From: Pseudoxanthomonas suwonensis
GTDB taxonomy: Bacteria; Pseudomonadota; Gammaproteobacteria; Xanthomonadales; Xanthomonadaceae
Assembly (NCBI GenBank): GCA_003240695.1
Contig: QFNC01000034.1
Location: forward strand, 1-21,463
DNA length: 21,463 nt
Direction of reading: 5' to 3'
The notes beneath the pieces are model-generated. The model had not been told where the DNA came from, did no database searches, and was given only the letters and a program-made list of their open reading frames with translations. The position numbers and the translations under genes were made by a program. Positions within the stretch are counted from its first letter, which is position 1. Each line of letters begins with the position of its first letter. Positions 1 through 7,288 of the stretch are shown here, piece after piece.

Positions 1-1
1 G

Positions 2-271
2 CTGCTGAACCCGGTCGCTCACGTGCGCCTCGCCGGTGCCGGTTCCGGTGCTCTGCGCACCAGCGAGGGCACCGGCATCGTGGACGTGGGACGCATGGCG
101 CTGAGCGCACGTGGTGCCATGGGCGCAGGATCCACCCCGGTGATGCCGATCGAGGATCCCGAGTTCCAGACCCGTCACTCCGGGGTGGCGATCCTGACCG
201 ACGAGGAGGACATCGCCGCGTTCTTCGGCTCCATCGCCGATGGCAGCGCCGAGGTGCCAGCAGGCGGCTGA
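2..271 (+). CDS. LCP (LytR-CpsA-Psr) family protein, C-terminal fragment
   Basis: The reading frame is open from the window edge and ends at TGA 269-271, giving the last 89 residues of a longer protein; the true start lies outside. The visible part runs from an N-P-V-A segment through a helix-like stretch (VGRMALSARGAMG) to a V-M-P-I-E-D-P strand, then SGVAILTDEEDIAAFF near the end. In LCP proteins the domain closes in a similar way: a 'P-x-x-D/N-P' strand, a short loop ending in a small-hydrophobic-W/T-D-E-E segment, and a final helix. LCP enzymes transfer lipid-linked glycopolymers to peptidoglycan outside the membrane, which fits a glycan locus. No catalytic Arg or Asp residues fall in the visible part, so the assignment rests on C-terminal resemblance only. 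The stop lies 12 bases from the stop of the convergent GT2 gene. An unrelated protein remains possible. Confidence 0.5.
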   Translation: MLNPVAHVRLAGAGSGALRTSEGTGIVDVGRMALSARGAMGAGSTPVMPIEDPEFQTRHSGVAILTDEEDIAAFFGSIADGSAEVPAGG

Positions 272-283
272 GCCGAGCCGAAC

Positions 284-1015
284 TCAGCGGAACAGCATGT
301 CGATGACGATGTTCACCGAGTTCAGCACCGACTGCCCCTTGGACCGCGAGTAGTCCGTGTAGAGGATGTGCACGGGATGCTCCCGGACGGTGAGGTGGTG
401 GCGGCCGATCTCCTCGATGATCTCGGAGGCGTGGGCCATCCGGTTCTGCTCGATGGTGATCCTCTCGCAGGCCTCCCTGCCGAACACCCGCAGGCCGTTG
501 TGGGCGTCGGTGAGCTTCACCCCGCTGGTGATGTTGGAGTACCACACCGCCCCACGCAGCACGGCGCGCTTGATCAGGCCGGGCTTGGTACGACCGTCCA
601 GGAAGCGCGAACCGAGCACCACGTCCACGCCCTCGCTCTCGCGCAGGGCGATCATCGCGGCGGCGTCGTCCACCTGGTGCTGGCCGTCGGAGTCGAAGGT
701 GACGATCTGCCGCATGGCAGGATCGCGCAGCGCGTAGTCGATGCCTGTCTTCAGCGCGGCACCCTGACCCATGTTGTACGGGTGACGCACCACGGCGGCG
801 CCGGCCTCGGCTGCGATCCGCGCGGAGTCGTCGTGGCTTCCGTCGTCCACGCACACCACCAGGGGGTAGCGCGTGCGCAGGTCCCGGATCACGTCACCGA
901 CGACGGTGCCCTCGTTGAACAGCGGCACCACGAACCAGGTGGAGTCGGCCCCGGGCGCGGCGTCCGCGCCGGCAGCGGCCGGGGTCGGGCCGAGGGCGGA
1001 CCGGTCTTCGCTCAT
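284..1015 (-). CDS. Glycosyltransferase family 2, polyprenyl-phosphate sugar synthase-like
   Basis: The 243-residue protein has a GT-A fold: VVPLFNE at 29-35, DDGS at 57-60, an N-M-G-Q-G-A-A-L-K segment near 81-89, and a metal/nucleotide-binding DSD at 108-110 within TFDSDGQHQVDD. This arrangement is typical of DPM1-like enzymes that move a sugar from a nucleotide donor to polyprenyl phosphate on the cytoplasmic face. The first 24 residues are Ala/Pro-rich and probably disordered. No C-terminal membrane anchor is seen, so membrane association may depend on a partner. Genes of this type often neighbour DUF2304 genes; here the DUF2304 gene (2581-3042) lies on the other side of a dehydrogenase gene and on the other strand. 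The ATG is preceded by AAGGTGAT, which serves as a ribosome site. That stretch also contains TAAGGT six bases before the ATG, so a leaderless start is an alternative. The sugar is unknown. Confidence 0.85.
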   Translation of the reverse strand: MSEDRSALGPTPAAAGADAAPGADSTWFVVPLFNEGTVVGDVIRDLRTRYPLVVCVDDGSHDDSARIAAEAGAAVVRHPYNMGQGAALKTGIDYALRDPAMRQIVTFDSDGQHQVDDAAAMIALRESEGVDVVLGSRFLDGRTKPGLIKRAVLRGAVWYSNITSGVKLTDAHNGLRVFGREACERITIEQNRMAHASEIIEEIGRHHLTVREHPVHILYTDYSRSKGQSVLNSVNIVIDMLFR

Positions 1016-1021
1016 GTGATC

Positions 1022-1027
1022 ACCTTA
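1022..1027 (-). promoter_or_regulatory. Candidate -10 box or Shine-Dalgarno for the GT2 gene
   Basis: On the minus strand the sequence TAAGGT (TANNNT) ends six bases before the ATG at 1015, the spacing expected for a leaderless actinobacterial transcript. The same bases form an AAGGTGAT ribosome-binding site. No convincing -35 box is seen. The two readings exclude each other and cannot be separated from sequence alone. Confidence 0.3.
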
Positions 1028-1088
1028 GGGACGAATCGGGGCCGGACCGCGGATCGACGGCACGTGCCGGGTGTCGGACCGGCCACGA

Positions 1089-1100
1089 GCGATGCATCGC
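1089..1100. repeat. 12-bp perfect palindrome (possible operator)
   Basis: GCGATGCATCGC is perfectly self-complementary. It lies in the divergent intergenic region between the GT2 gene and the dehydrogenase gene, about 75 bases upstream of each candidate promoter, a plausible place for a dimeric regulator. The palindrome is observed; a regulatory role is inference. Confidence 0.35.
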
Positions 1101-1163
1101 ACATCACCTCACGCCGAGGAGTGGGGGACGGCACGGTTCCGGGCCCGGGCATCCCGTGGACGA

Positions 1164-1169
1164 TACCCT
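1164..1169 (+). promoter_or_regulatory. Candidate -10 box of the dehydrogenase-DUF2304-DUF6541-acyltransferase operon
   Basis: TACCCT preceded by GA fits the actinobacterial TANNNT -10 pattern. Transcription would begin near 1176 and leave a 5' leader of about 65 bases holding the palindromes at 1183-1192 and 1208-1223. No good -35 hexamer is visible at 16-19 bases upstream, where the sequence is a run of G and C. Confidence 0.3.
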
Positions 1170-1182
1170 GTGCGCGTGACCG

Positions 1183-1192
1183 CCACCGGTGG
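1183..1192. repeat. 10-bp perfect palindrome in the 5' leader
   Basis: CCACCGGTGG is self-complementary and lies just downstream of the predicted transcription start of the dehydrogenase operon. A 10-bp palindrome in GC-rich DNA can occur by chance. It is listed because two longer palindromes share the same 226-base intergenic region. Confidence 0.2.
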
Positions 1193-1207
1193 TCGACAGG
1201 TGAACTA

Positions 1208-1223
1208 GGCGCCCCGGGGCGCC
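1208..1223. repeat. 16-bp perfect palindrome next to the ribosome-binding site
   Basis: GGCGCCCCGGGGCGCC is perfectly self-complementary and ends just before the GAGGAGGAG ribosome-binding site of the gene starting at 1242. As DNA it could be an operator. As RNA it could fold into a six-pair stem with a CCGG loop that limits ribosome access. The palindrome is directly visible; its function is inferred. Confidence 0.4.
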
Positions 1224-1241
1224 CGAGGAGGAGTATCCGTC

Positions 1242-2558
1242 GTGAAGACTGCTGTTGTTGCTCTGGGGAAGATCGGTCTGCCGTTGGCGGTGCAGTTCGC
1301 CGATGCCGGTCACGAGGTGGTCGGGGTGGATGTCAACGCCCGTCAGGTGGAGCTGATCAACCAGGGCACCGAGCCGTTCCCCGGTGAGGCCCACCTGGCT
1401 GAGAAGCTCGCTGAACTGGTCCCCGCCGGTCGCCTGAAGGCGACCACGGACTACGCGGAGGCGATCCCCGGTGCGGACGCGGTGGTGATCGTGGTGCCCC
1501 TGTTCGTCAACGATGAGACGTGGGAGCCGGACTTCGCGTGGATGGATGCTGCGACGCGGTCCCTGGCCGAGCACCTGACCCCGGGCACCCTGGTCTCCTA
1601 TGAGACCACCCTGCCGGTGGGCACCCTGCGCGGCCGCTTCGTGCCGATGATCGAGGAGATCTCCGGCCTCAAGGAGTCGAAGGACTTCTTCGCGGTGTTC
1701 TCCCCGGAGCGGGTGCTGACCGGCCGCGTATTCGAGGACCTCCGCAAGTACCCCAAGCTGATCGGCGCCATCAGCGAGGAGGGCGCGCAGAAGGCTCGAG
1801 AGTTCTACGAGTCCGCGCTCACCTTCGACGAGCGCCCGGACCTGGCCCGCCCCAACGGCGTGTGGGACCTGGGCTCCCCGGAGGCCTCGGAGCTGGCCAA
1901 GCTGGCCGAGACCACGTACCGGGATGTGAACATCGGCCTGGCGAACGAGTTCGCCCTGTTCGCGCAGGACAACGGGATCGACGTGTACAAGGTGATCGAG
2001 GCGTCGAACTCGCAGCCGTACTCCCACATCCACCAGCCCGGCATCGCGGTGGGCGGGCACTGCATCCCGGTGTACCCGCGGCTGTACCTGTCCACCGACC
2101 CGGCCGCGGAGACAGTCCGCACCGCCCGCACCCTGAACGCGTCGGTGCCGGCGAAGCTGGTGGAGCGGGCCGCGGGCCTGCTCGGTGACCTGGCCGGGAT
2201 GAAGGCCGTGGTGCTGGGGGCGTCGTACCGGGCCGGGGTGAAGGAGACCGCGTTCTCCGGTGTGTTCCCGGTGGTCGAGGCCCTGCGGGAACGGGGCGCC
2301 CACGTCGCCGTCCACGACACGTTCTACACCCCCGAGGAGCTGCAGGGCTTCGGCTGGGACCCGTACACCATCGGGGACGCGGCGGACCTGGTGATCGTGC
2401 AGACCAACCACCCCGAGTACAAGGACCTGTCCACCAAGGACGTTCCCGGGGTGAAGCTGATCATCGACGGCCGCAACATCACCACCGCCGCCAACTGGAC
2501 CGGCACCCCCCGCCTGGTCCTCGGCGACGGCTCCACCTCCACCCACAACAACAACTGA
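1242..2558 (+). CDS. Nucleotide-sugar 6-dehydrogenase (UDP-GlcNAc/UDP-ManNAc dehydrogenase, WbpA/WecC-like)
   Basis: The 438-residue protein has the usual family length and three-part fold. An N-terminal Rossmann segment (ALGKIGLPLA, 8-17) is followed by SPERVLTGR at 154-162. The middle domain carries the conserved Lys220 in ELAKLAETTYRDVN, and catalytic Cys274 lies in GGHCIPVYP. The enzyme oxidises C6 of a UDP-sugar to the uronic acid in two NAD-dependent steps. The neighbouring WbpB/E/D-like genes and the WbpI-like epimerase favour UDP-GlcNAc as substrate, the first step to UDP-ManNAc3NAcA. UDP-ManNAc or UDP-glucose cannot be excluded. The first glycine of the usual GxGxxG loop is Ala8. The GTG start at 1242 is supported by GAGGAGGAG nine bases or so upstream. 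It is the first gene of a plus-strand operon, 22 bases before the DUF2304 gene. Confidence 0.9.
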   Translation: MKTAVVALGKIGLPLAVQFADAGHEVVGVDVNARQVELINQGTEPFPGEAHLAEKLAELVPAGRLKATTDYAEAIPGADAVVIVVPLFVNDETWEPDFAWMDAATRSLAEHLTPGTLVSYETTLPVGTLRGRFVPMIEEISGLKESKDFFAVFSPERVLTGRVFEDLRKYPKLIGAISEEGAQKAREFYESALTFDERPDLARPNGVWDLGSPEASELAKLAETTYRDVNIGLANEFALFAQDNGIDVYKVIEASNSQPYSHIHQPGIAVGGHCIPVYPRLYLSTDPAAETVRTARTLNASVPAKLVERAAGLLGDLAGMKAVVLGASYRAGVKETAFSGVFPVVEALRERGAHVAVHDTFYTPEELQGFGWDPYTIGDAADLVIVQTNHPEYKDLSTKDVPGVKLIIDGRNITTAANWTGTPRLVLGDGSTSTHNNN

Positions 2559-2580
2559 CCGCTCCCCCAGGACTGCCACC

Positions 2581-3042
2581 ATGCTGCCGCTGCTCGCTGA
2601 CTCGCTCCCCCTGATCACCGCAGGTGGGGATCCGCTCGCGGCTCCCCAGGGTGGGCGAGCCTTCGCCAACCGCTCCTTCATCATCCAGGTGCTGCTGATC
2701 CTCGGGATCCTGCTGATCACCGCCTGGCTGTTCATGAAGCGCGGGGCGAAGCAGCTGGCGGTGCGTCGCCTGCTGATCATCTGCTTCGCCATCTTCGCGG
2801 TGCTGACCGTCATCTTCCCGACCGTGCTGACGGAGGTCGCCCACTTCGTGGGAGTGGGGCGCGGGGCGGACCTGCTGCTGTACGCCACGGTGGTGGTGCT
2901 GCTGGGCTTCCTGGCCCTGCAGGAGGCCCGCGCGAAGAACGAGGAGAAGCGCACGACGTACCTGGCGCGGCGGCTCGCGATCGACGAGGCCGAGGAGGCT
3001 GCGTCGTACCGTGAACGGGCCCTGCACCGCCGCGACGGATGA
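2581..3042 (+). CDS. DUF2304 domain-containing membrane protein
   Basis: This 153-residue protein has an extended N-terminus followed by three hydrophobic segments. The first begins at SFIIQVLLILGILLITAWLF, the second lies in the LLIICFAIFAVLTVIFP region, and the third in the LLLYATVVVLLGFLAL region. The GRGADLLLY motif before the third segment is characteristic of DUF2304. A charged C-terminal helix (QEARAKNEEKR onward) probably faces the cytoplasm. DUF2304 genes commonly sit beside GT2 polyprenyl-phosphate sugar synthases and are thought to act with them at the membrane; the biochemical role is not established. An AGGA lies ten bases before the ATG. The stop overlaps the next start as ATGA (3039-3042), which suggests coupled translation with the DUF6541 protein. 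Confidence 0.85.
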   Translation: MLPLLADSLPLITAGGDPLAAPQGGRAFANRSFIIQVLLILGILLITAWLFMKRGAKQLAVRRLLIICFAIFAVLTVIFPTVLTEVAHFVGVGRGADLLLYATVVVLLGFLALQEARAKNEEKRTTYLARRLAIDEAEEAASYRERALHRRDG

Positions 3043-4988
3043 TCGACCTGCTGCTGCTGATCCAGAGCGGGATCGCGGTGCTCGCAGCCGTCTACATCCC
3101 AGGCTGGGGCATCGTCCGTGCTCTGGACGGCTCCCGGCTGCTGTCCCTGGCGCTGGCGCCCGCCATCGGTGCCGCCATCGCGGGGGCTGCCGCCATCGTC
3201 GCCCCTGTCCTCGGCATGGACTGGTCGGTGCTGCCGTGGGCCCTCGCGGTCGCGCTGGCCGCCGGTACCGCCCTGCTCCTGCGTCGCATCGGTGTTCGCC
3301 TTCCTACAACGGTCCTGGACGGGCGACTCTCGCCACGCGCAGCGATCCCACTCGCGCCGGTGTGGATCGTGCTCGCGGCGGCGATCGCCGTGGTGCCGAT
3401 CGCGGTGCAGGCGCGGCAGCCCGATGCGGTGCTGGAGCGGTGGGACACGCTCTACCACCTCTCGGCCCTGCAGCGGATCCGGGAGACCGGCACCGCCTCG
3501 AGCCTGCACCTGGGATCGGTGTCGAACACGGCCGGGGATCCGGCGGTCTACCCCGCGGGTTTCCATGCCCTGGCCTCCCTGGTGCCCGGGGTGCCGGTGC
3601 CGGTGCTCCTCAACGGTGCGGTCCTGGCGCTGTCGACCGTGCCGTGGGCACTGGGCATCGCTCTGCTCGCACGCGCACTGTTCCCCCGGGTGGGCTGGGC
3701 ACCGTTCGCCGCTGGTGTGGTGGCGATCCTGATCCCGGCCTCGCCGCTGAACCTGTGGATCCACCTCTCGCCCATCCCGAACCTCACCGGCTCGGCGTTG
3801 CTCCCCGGTGCGCTCGCCGGGGTGGTCGCCTTGTGGCAGGTGCTTCTGGTACGCCTGCGTGACGAGGGAGAGGAACTCGAGAGCCCTGTGCGGACACTAG
3901 TGGCGACACTGATCGCCGTGGGGTTGGCCGGTATGGGACTGGGCGTGATGCACCCGAATGTGGCAGTGACCGCTCTGCTGCTGGTCGCCGTGCTCACCGC
4001 TGTCACCGGTGCTCCGCTGTGGAGGCGGCGGCCGGTCCTGGTCGCGGCTCCGCTGCTCGCGCTCGCGCCGGTGGCGCTGCTCACCTACACGCCTCTCGGT
4101 TCAGCGGTCACGGAGTTCTCCGGTGGTCTGCAGCTGCCCTGGTACATGGCGCTGCGCGAGCTGCTGCTGGGGCTGCTGACGGTGTGGCCGATGGCCCTGT
4201 CTGTGGTGATCGCTTTGCTGTGGTGGCCGGGCCTCGTACGCGCAGCACGCGGGCGGCAGCGCTGGCTGGCGGGGGCGTGGCTGGTCTTCGCTGCCATGTA
4301 CGTGGATGCTGTGCTGGACAGCCCCCTGAACCTCTCGATCCTCTACTACCGCGGTCAGGATCGGCTGTCGATGCCGCTGGCGATGCTCTCGGCGGTGCTG
4401 GTGGTGCCCGGCCTGCAGGCATGGGCACGGGTGCTCGGACACCGGGACGGGGAGGGGCGCCGCACCGGAGCGAACCGCACCACCATCGGGGTGCTGCTGC
4501 TGGTGGCGGTGGTGGCGGCGCTCTCCTCGATTCCGCCGAGGTTGGACAACGCGGCGAAGAACCTGGCCCCGCGGTACGAGAACCGCGGTCGCTTCCTGCA
4601 GGCCGATGAGCTTGAGGCCTGGGCCCGGATCGCTCCCGAGATGGACCAGGACCTGAAAGTGATCGCCAGCCCCTTCTCCGGGGCCTCGCACATGTACGCG
4701 ATCCATGGCCAGAAGGCCTACTACCCTGTCGCAGGGATGAATCAGACTCAGACGGACAAGAACCTCAACCAGTCGGTCTCTCTCGCTGCCGGGTCCCCTG
4801 AGCACTGCCAGAACTTCCTCGATCACGGCATCGGGTACATCTACCAGGAACGTCGCCCGTACCAGTACGCCCGAGCGTACGACCCCATCAACCGGCCGGC
4901 CCCGTTTCCCGGCACGGTGCTGTTCGAGACCGAGCACTCCCGACTGATCGAGATCGACTGCGAGGGCACCGAGGACACCCCGGGTTGA
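3039..4988 (+). CDS. DUF6541-type polytopic membrane protein, GT-C-like (first copy)
   Basis: This is a 649-residue protein with roughly a dozen hydrophobic segments up to about residue 500, followed by an extracytoplasmic domain of about 150 residues. After the third or fourth membrane segment comes a loop with W135-D136-x-x-Y139-H140 and then YPAGFHALASLVPG (171-184). Acidic residues in the first large loop are a hallmark of GT-C enzymes, which use polyprenyl-phosphate sugars. A C-terminal motif (HCQNFLDHGIGYIY, 589-602) and a second Cys near the end could form a disulfide. The same landmarks recur in the protein at 17114-19108. Family membership is from memory of DUF6541; glycosyltransferase activity is inference. 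An O-antigen-polymerase-like or glycan-transfer role is possible. It overlaps its upstream neighbour as ATGA and its downstream neighbour as TTGA. Confidence 0.7.
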   Translation: MIDLLLLIQSGIAVLAAVYIPGWGIVRALDGSRLLSLALAPAIGAAIAGAAAIVAPVLGMDWSVLPWALAVALAAGTALLLRRIGVRLPTTVLDGRLSPRAAIPLAPVWIVLAAAIAVVPIAVQARQPDAVLERWDTLYHLSALQRIRETGTASSLHLGSVSNTAGDPAVYPAGFHALASLVPGVPVPVLLNGAVLALSTVPWALGIALLARALFPRVGWAPFAAGVVAILIPASPLNLWIHLSPIPNLTGSALLPGALAGVVALWQVLLVRLRDEGEELESPVRTLVATLIAVGLAGMGLGVMHPNVAVTALLLVAVLTAVTGAPLWRRRPVLVAAPLLALAPVALLTYTPLGSAVTEFSGGLQLPWYMALRELLLGLLTVWPMALSVVIALLWWPGLVRAARGRQRWLAGAWLVFAAMYVDAVLDSPLNLSILYYRGQDRLSMPLAMLSAVLVVPGLQAWARVLGHRDGEGRRTGANRTTIGVLLLVAVVAALSSIPPRLDNAAKNLAPRYENRGRFLQADELEAWARIAPEMDQDLKVIASPFSGASHMYAIHGQKAYYPVAGMNQTQTDKNLNQSVSLAAGSPEHCQNFLDHGIGYIYQERRPYQYARAYDPINRPAPFPGTVLFETEHSRLIEIDCEGTEDTPG

Positions 4989-6058
4989 GCAGCGCACCGA
5001 CGACCGCCCCTCCCTCGCGCCCGTACCTGCCGTTCCTCGACGTCGCGCGGGTGGTCGCTGTGCTGGGCGTGGTCCTGATCCATGTCATCGCCGGTGACGT
5101 GTCCGAGGGGACGGTGGGACCGGGATGGACCGCCGTCAACATGATCGCCTCCGCGGCGGTCCCGGTGTTCCTGATGATGGCCGGCGCGCTCAGCCTCTCC
5201 CCGACCGCGCATCATCGCGGCACCCGTGAGTTCCTGCGCCGTCGTGCCGTCCGGATCATCCCGGCACTGCTGGTGTGGTCCGTGCTCTACCTGGTCGTCC
5301 TCAAGGGCTGGGTGATGGGCGGCCGCATCGACGCGGCGACGGTGGTTGATGCAGTCATCACCGGCGACACCTACACGCACCTCTACTTCCTATGGGCGAT
5401 CGCCGGGCTGTACCTGCTGACCCCGGTGATCGCAGCGTTCCTGCGTGTCGGCGACGAGGCCGTCCGTGCTTGGTGGACGGGGCTGCTGGCCTGCCTGTGG
5501 ACCGCGGTGGTGATGGCCACCGGGACCCTCACCTCCGCCGCCGGGCTGACGGACAGGGTCCCGGTCGAGAAGGGCAGCCTGACCTACGCCCTGCTGTTCC
5601 TCGGCTACTACGTGGTGGGCAGGGCTGCTCTGGTGGCCCCGATGCCTCGCCGATGGGCGTACGCCGCCCTGGCCGCCTGTGTCCCACTGGTGGGTCTGAT
5701 GACCGCGCTCAAGCTGCGCGCCGGGGAGCAGAATCCCGTGCCCGTGGACGCTCTGCTGCCGTCGTACACCTCGCCGGTGCTGATGGTCTACTCGATCCTG
5801 CTGTTCACCGCGGTGGCCGCACTGACCGGGTCCTGGCGGGTGGACCATGGTGCGCGGCGTTTCCTGCGCCCCCTGGGCGATGCCACCTTCGGGGTGTTCC
5901 TGGTGCACTTCGTGATACTGCTCGGGGTGCGGGAGCTTCCCCTGCTCGGCGGGTCAGATTCGCTCTCCCTGATCGTGACCTGGCTGCTCACCTCGGCACT
6001 GTCGTTCGCCTTCGCAATGGTGGCCGTACGGGTCCCCGGGCTCCGACAGATCGTCTGA
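4985..6058 (+). CDS. Acyltransferase family 3 membrane protein (probable sugar O-acyltransferase)
   Basis: The 357-residue protein has about ten hydrophobic segments, as usual for the OafA/YrhL-like acyltransferase-3 family. The N-terminal FLDVARVVAVLGVVLIHV contains the family's conserved His after the first membrane helix. An Arg-rich RRRAVRIIPALLVWS follows the second segment, and the C-terminus VPGLRQIV matches the family's usual end. These enzymes move acetyl or other acyl groups onto surface sugars. No C-terminal SGNH domain is present. The start is TTG at 4985, overlapping the previous stop as TTGA; no better ATG or GTG lies nearby. The acyl group and target sugar are unknown. The last 105 bases are overlapped by the 3' end of the opposite-strand glycosyltransferase. 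Confidence 0.85.
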   Translation: MSSAPTTAPPSRPYLPFLDVARVVAVLGVVLIHVIAGDVSEGTVGPGWTAVNMIASAAVPVFLMMAGALSLSPTAHHRGTREFLRRRAVRIIPALLVWSVLYLVVLKGWVMGGRIDAATVVDAVITGDTYTHLYFLWAIAGLYLLTPVIAAFLRVGDEAVRAWWTGLLACLWTAVVMATGTLTSAAGLTDRVPVEKGSLTYALLFLGYYVVGRAALVAPMPRRWAYAALAACVPLVGLMTALKLRAGEQNPVPVDALLPSYTSPVLMVYSILLFTAVAALTGSWRVDHGARRFLRPLGDATFGVFLVHFVILLGVRELPLLGGSDSLSLIVTWLLTSALSFAFAMVAVRVPGLRQIV

Positions 6059-7288
6059 ACCGTTCAACGTCAGTGAGTCCAGCACCTCCCCGGCCGCTGT
6101 GTCCGCACAACCGCGCAGCGACGCTTTGGCGAGCGTCCACGCTCGCAGGTGCTCCGGCTCCGGCGCCCTCTCACCGGCGAGCGCCCGGTCCATCGCCTCG
6201 GCGACAGCGGGCACGGAGTACTCGCAGGTCCAGCCCAGGCCGTTGTCGCGGATCCGGTCGTGCGCCGCACCCTCACCCGCGTGGATGACAGGGGTGCCGC
6301 AGGCGGTGGCGGCGTAGATCTTGGTGGGCAGGGCGAACTCGTAGCCCTGCCCCGGGGTGATCGAGCTGAGGCCGGCCACTGCTCCCCGCAGGTAACGCGC
6401 CACCTCGACGGGTGGGATCTTGTTGCGGAACTCGATGCCACCGATGCCCTTCTCGCGCACGGCGGCCTCGAGCTGCTCGCGGCCACTGCCCTCGGAGAAG
6501 AACAGCAGCCTCGCTTCCGGACGGCTCTCCCGCAGCCGCGCGAACGCCTCGACGAACACCCCGGCCCCCTGCCACTCGGAGACGGTTCCCGCGTACACGA
6601 AGTACGGGCTGGAGCCCTCGGGGTCCTCACCGGCATCGGGCCCGCCCGGTGTGAAGGTGTCGGTGTCGATCCCGTTGCCGACCATCACGAAGCCCTTACG
6701 GGGCCCGGCGAGCTCCTCCAGACGGTGCTGCACCCCCGGGGAGATCGTGAGCACGCGCGCGGCGCGCTTCCACACGGTGGTCTCGGCCCAGCGCACCAGG
6801 GTGCGCACCACGGTCGGCACTCCCTCCACGCTGTCGGTGGCATCGGACCAGACGTCCGCGGCGTAGAAGGTGTACGGGACGCGACGGATCGCCGACGCGA
6901 TCATCCCCACCAGTCCCGTGGTCGGCGGCGGTTCCAGCACCAGTGCATCCATGCGGCGTCGCAGCAGCAGGCGCAGCGCCAGCGGGATGTCGAAGCTCAG
7001 GTAGGACGCGTATCCGCGCACCTGCCCCTGCTTGTCCCGCTTGACGGGGAAGCGGGAGACCCGTGCGCCGCCACGGTCGACAGAGGCGCCCCGGAGAGAT
7101 GTCCCGCCCACCGCGGAGGTGAGCACGGTGACCTCGGCGCCGGCGCGTCGCAGTGCCTGCACCAGGGCTTCCTGCCGGAAGGCCGCGGCGACCGGCTCCG
7201 GGGTGTACACGCGCGTGGCGACGACCACATGGGGCGGCCGGGCGGTCCCGCTGCTGCGGCGCCCGGTGCGGGATCGTGAGCGGAACAT
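5954..7288 (-). CDS. Glycosyltransferase family 4 with an extended C-terminal tail
   Basis: This 444-residue GT-B protein starts at ATG 7288, which overlaps the epimerase stop by one base (TGATG). The N-terminal domain begins with VVVATRVYTPEPVAAAF. The donor-binding half contains YFVYAGTVSEWQGAG and EFALPTKIYAATACGTPVI, equivalent to the 'P-x-K-x-x-E-Y-x-A-x-G-x-P-V' region of WbuB-like GT4 enzymes, although the usual Glu is Ala. The protein should add a sugar to a lipid-linked acceptor in the cytoplasm. The recognisable domain ends near residue 405. The last 38 or so residues are polar and Gly/Glu/Asp/His-rich, and are encoded antisense to the acyltransferase gene. Either the tail is a neutral run-on after loss of an earlier stop, or it has a role. 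An upstream in-frame extension was rejected because it would lie inside the epimerase gene. Confidence 0.85.
   Translation of the reverse strand: MFRSRSRTGRRSSGTARPPHVVVATRVYTPEPVAAAFRQEALVQALRRAGAEVTVLTSAVGGTSLRGASVDRGGARVSRFPVKRDKQGQVRGYASYLSFDIPLALRLLLRRRMDALVLEPPPTTGLVGMIASAIRRVPYTFYAADVWSDATDSVEGVPTVVRTLVRWAETTVWKRAARVLTISPGVQHRLEELAGPRKGFVMVGNGIDTDTFTPGGPDAGEDPEGSSPYFVYAGTVSEWQGAGVFVEAFARLRESRPEARLLFFSEGSGREQLEAAVREKGIGGIEFRNKIPPVEVARYLRGAVAGLSSITPGQGYEFALPTKIYAATACGTPVIHAGEGAAHDRIRDNGLGWTCEYSVPAVAEAMDRALAGERAPEPEHLRAWTLAKASLRGCADTAAGEVLDSLTLNGSDDLSEPGDPYGHHCEGERQCRGEQPGHDQGERI

Noticed and set aside
265..275. CGGCTGAGCCG inverted repeat at the end of the first gene, considered as a terminator
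   Set aside because: The stem is five pairs with a one-base loop, which cannot fold as a hairpin, and no T run follows.
1104..3764. Very long minus-strand open frame (886 codons) opposite the dehydrogenase and DUF2304 genes
   Set aside because: It is a GC-rich shadow: low-complexity Arg/Gln/His/Gly composition, no domain, and it lies antisense to three well-supported genes.
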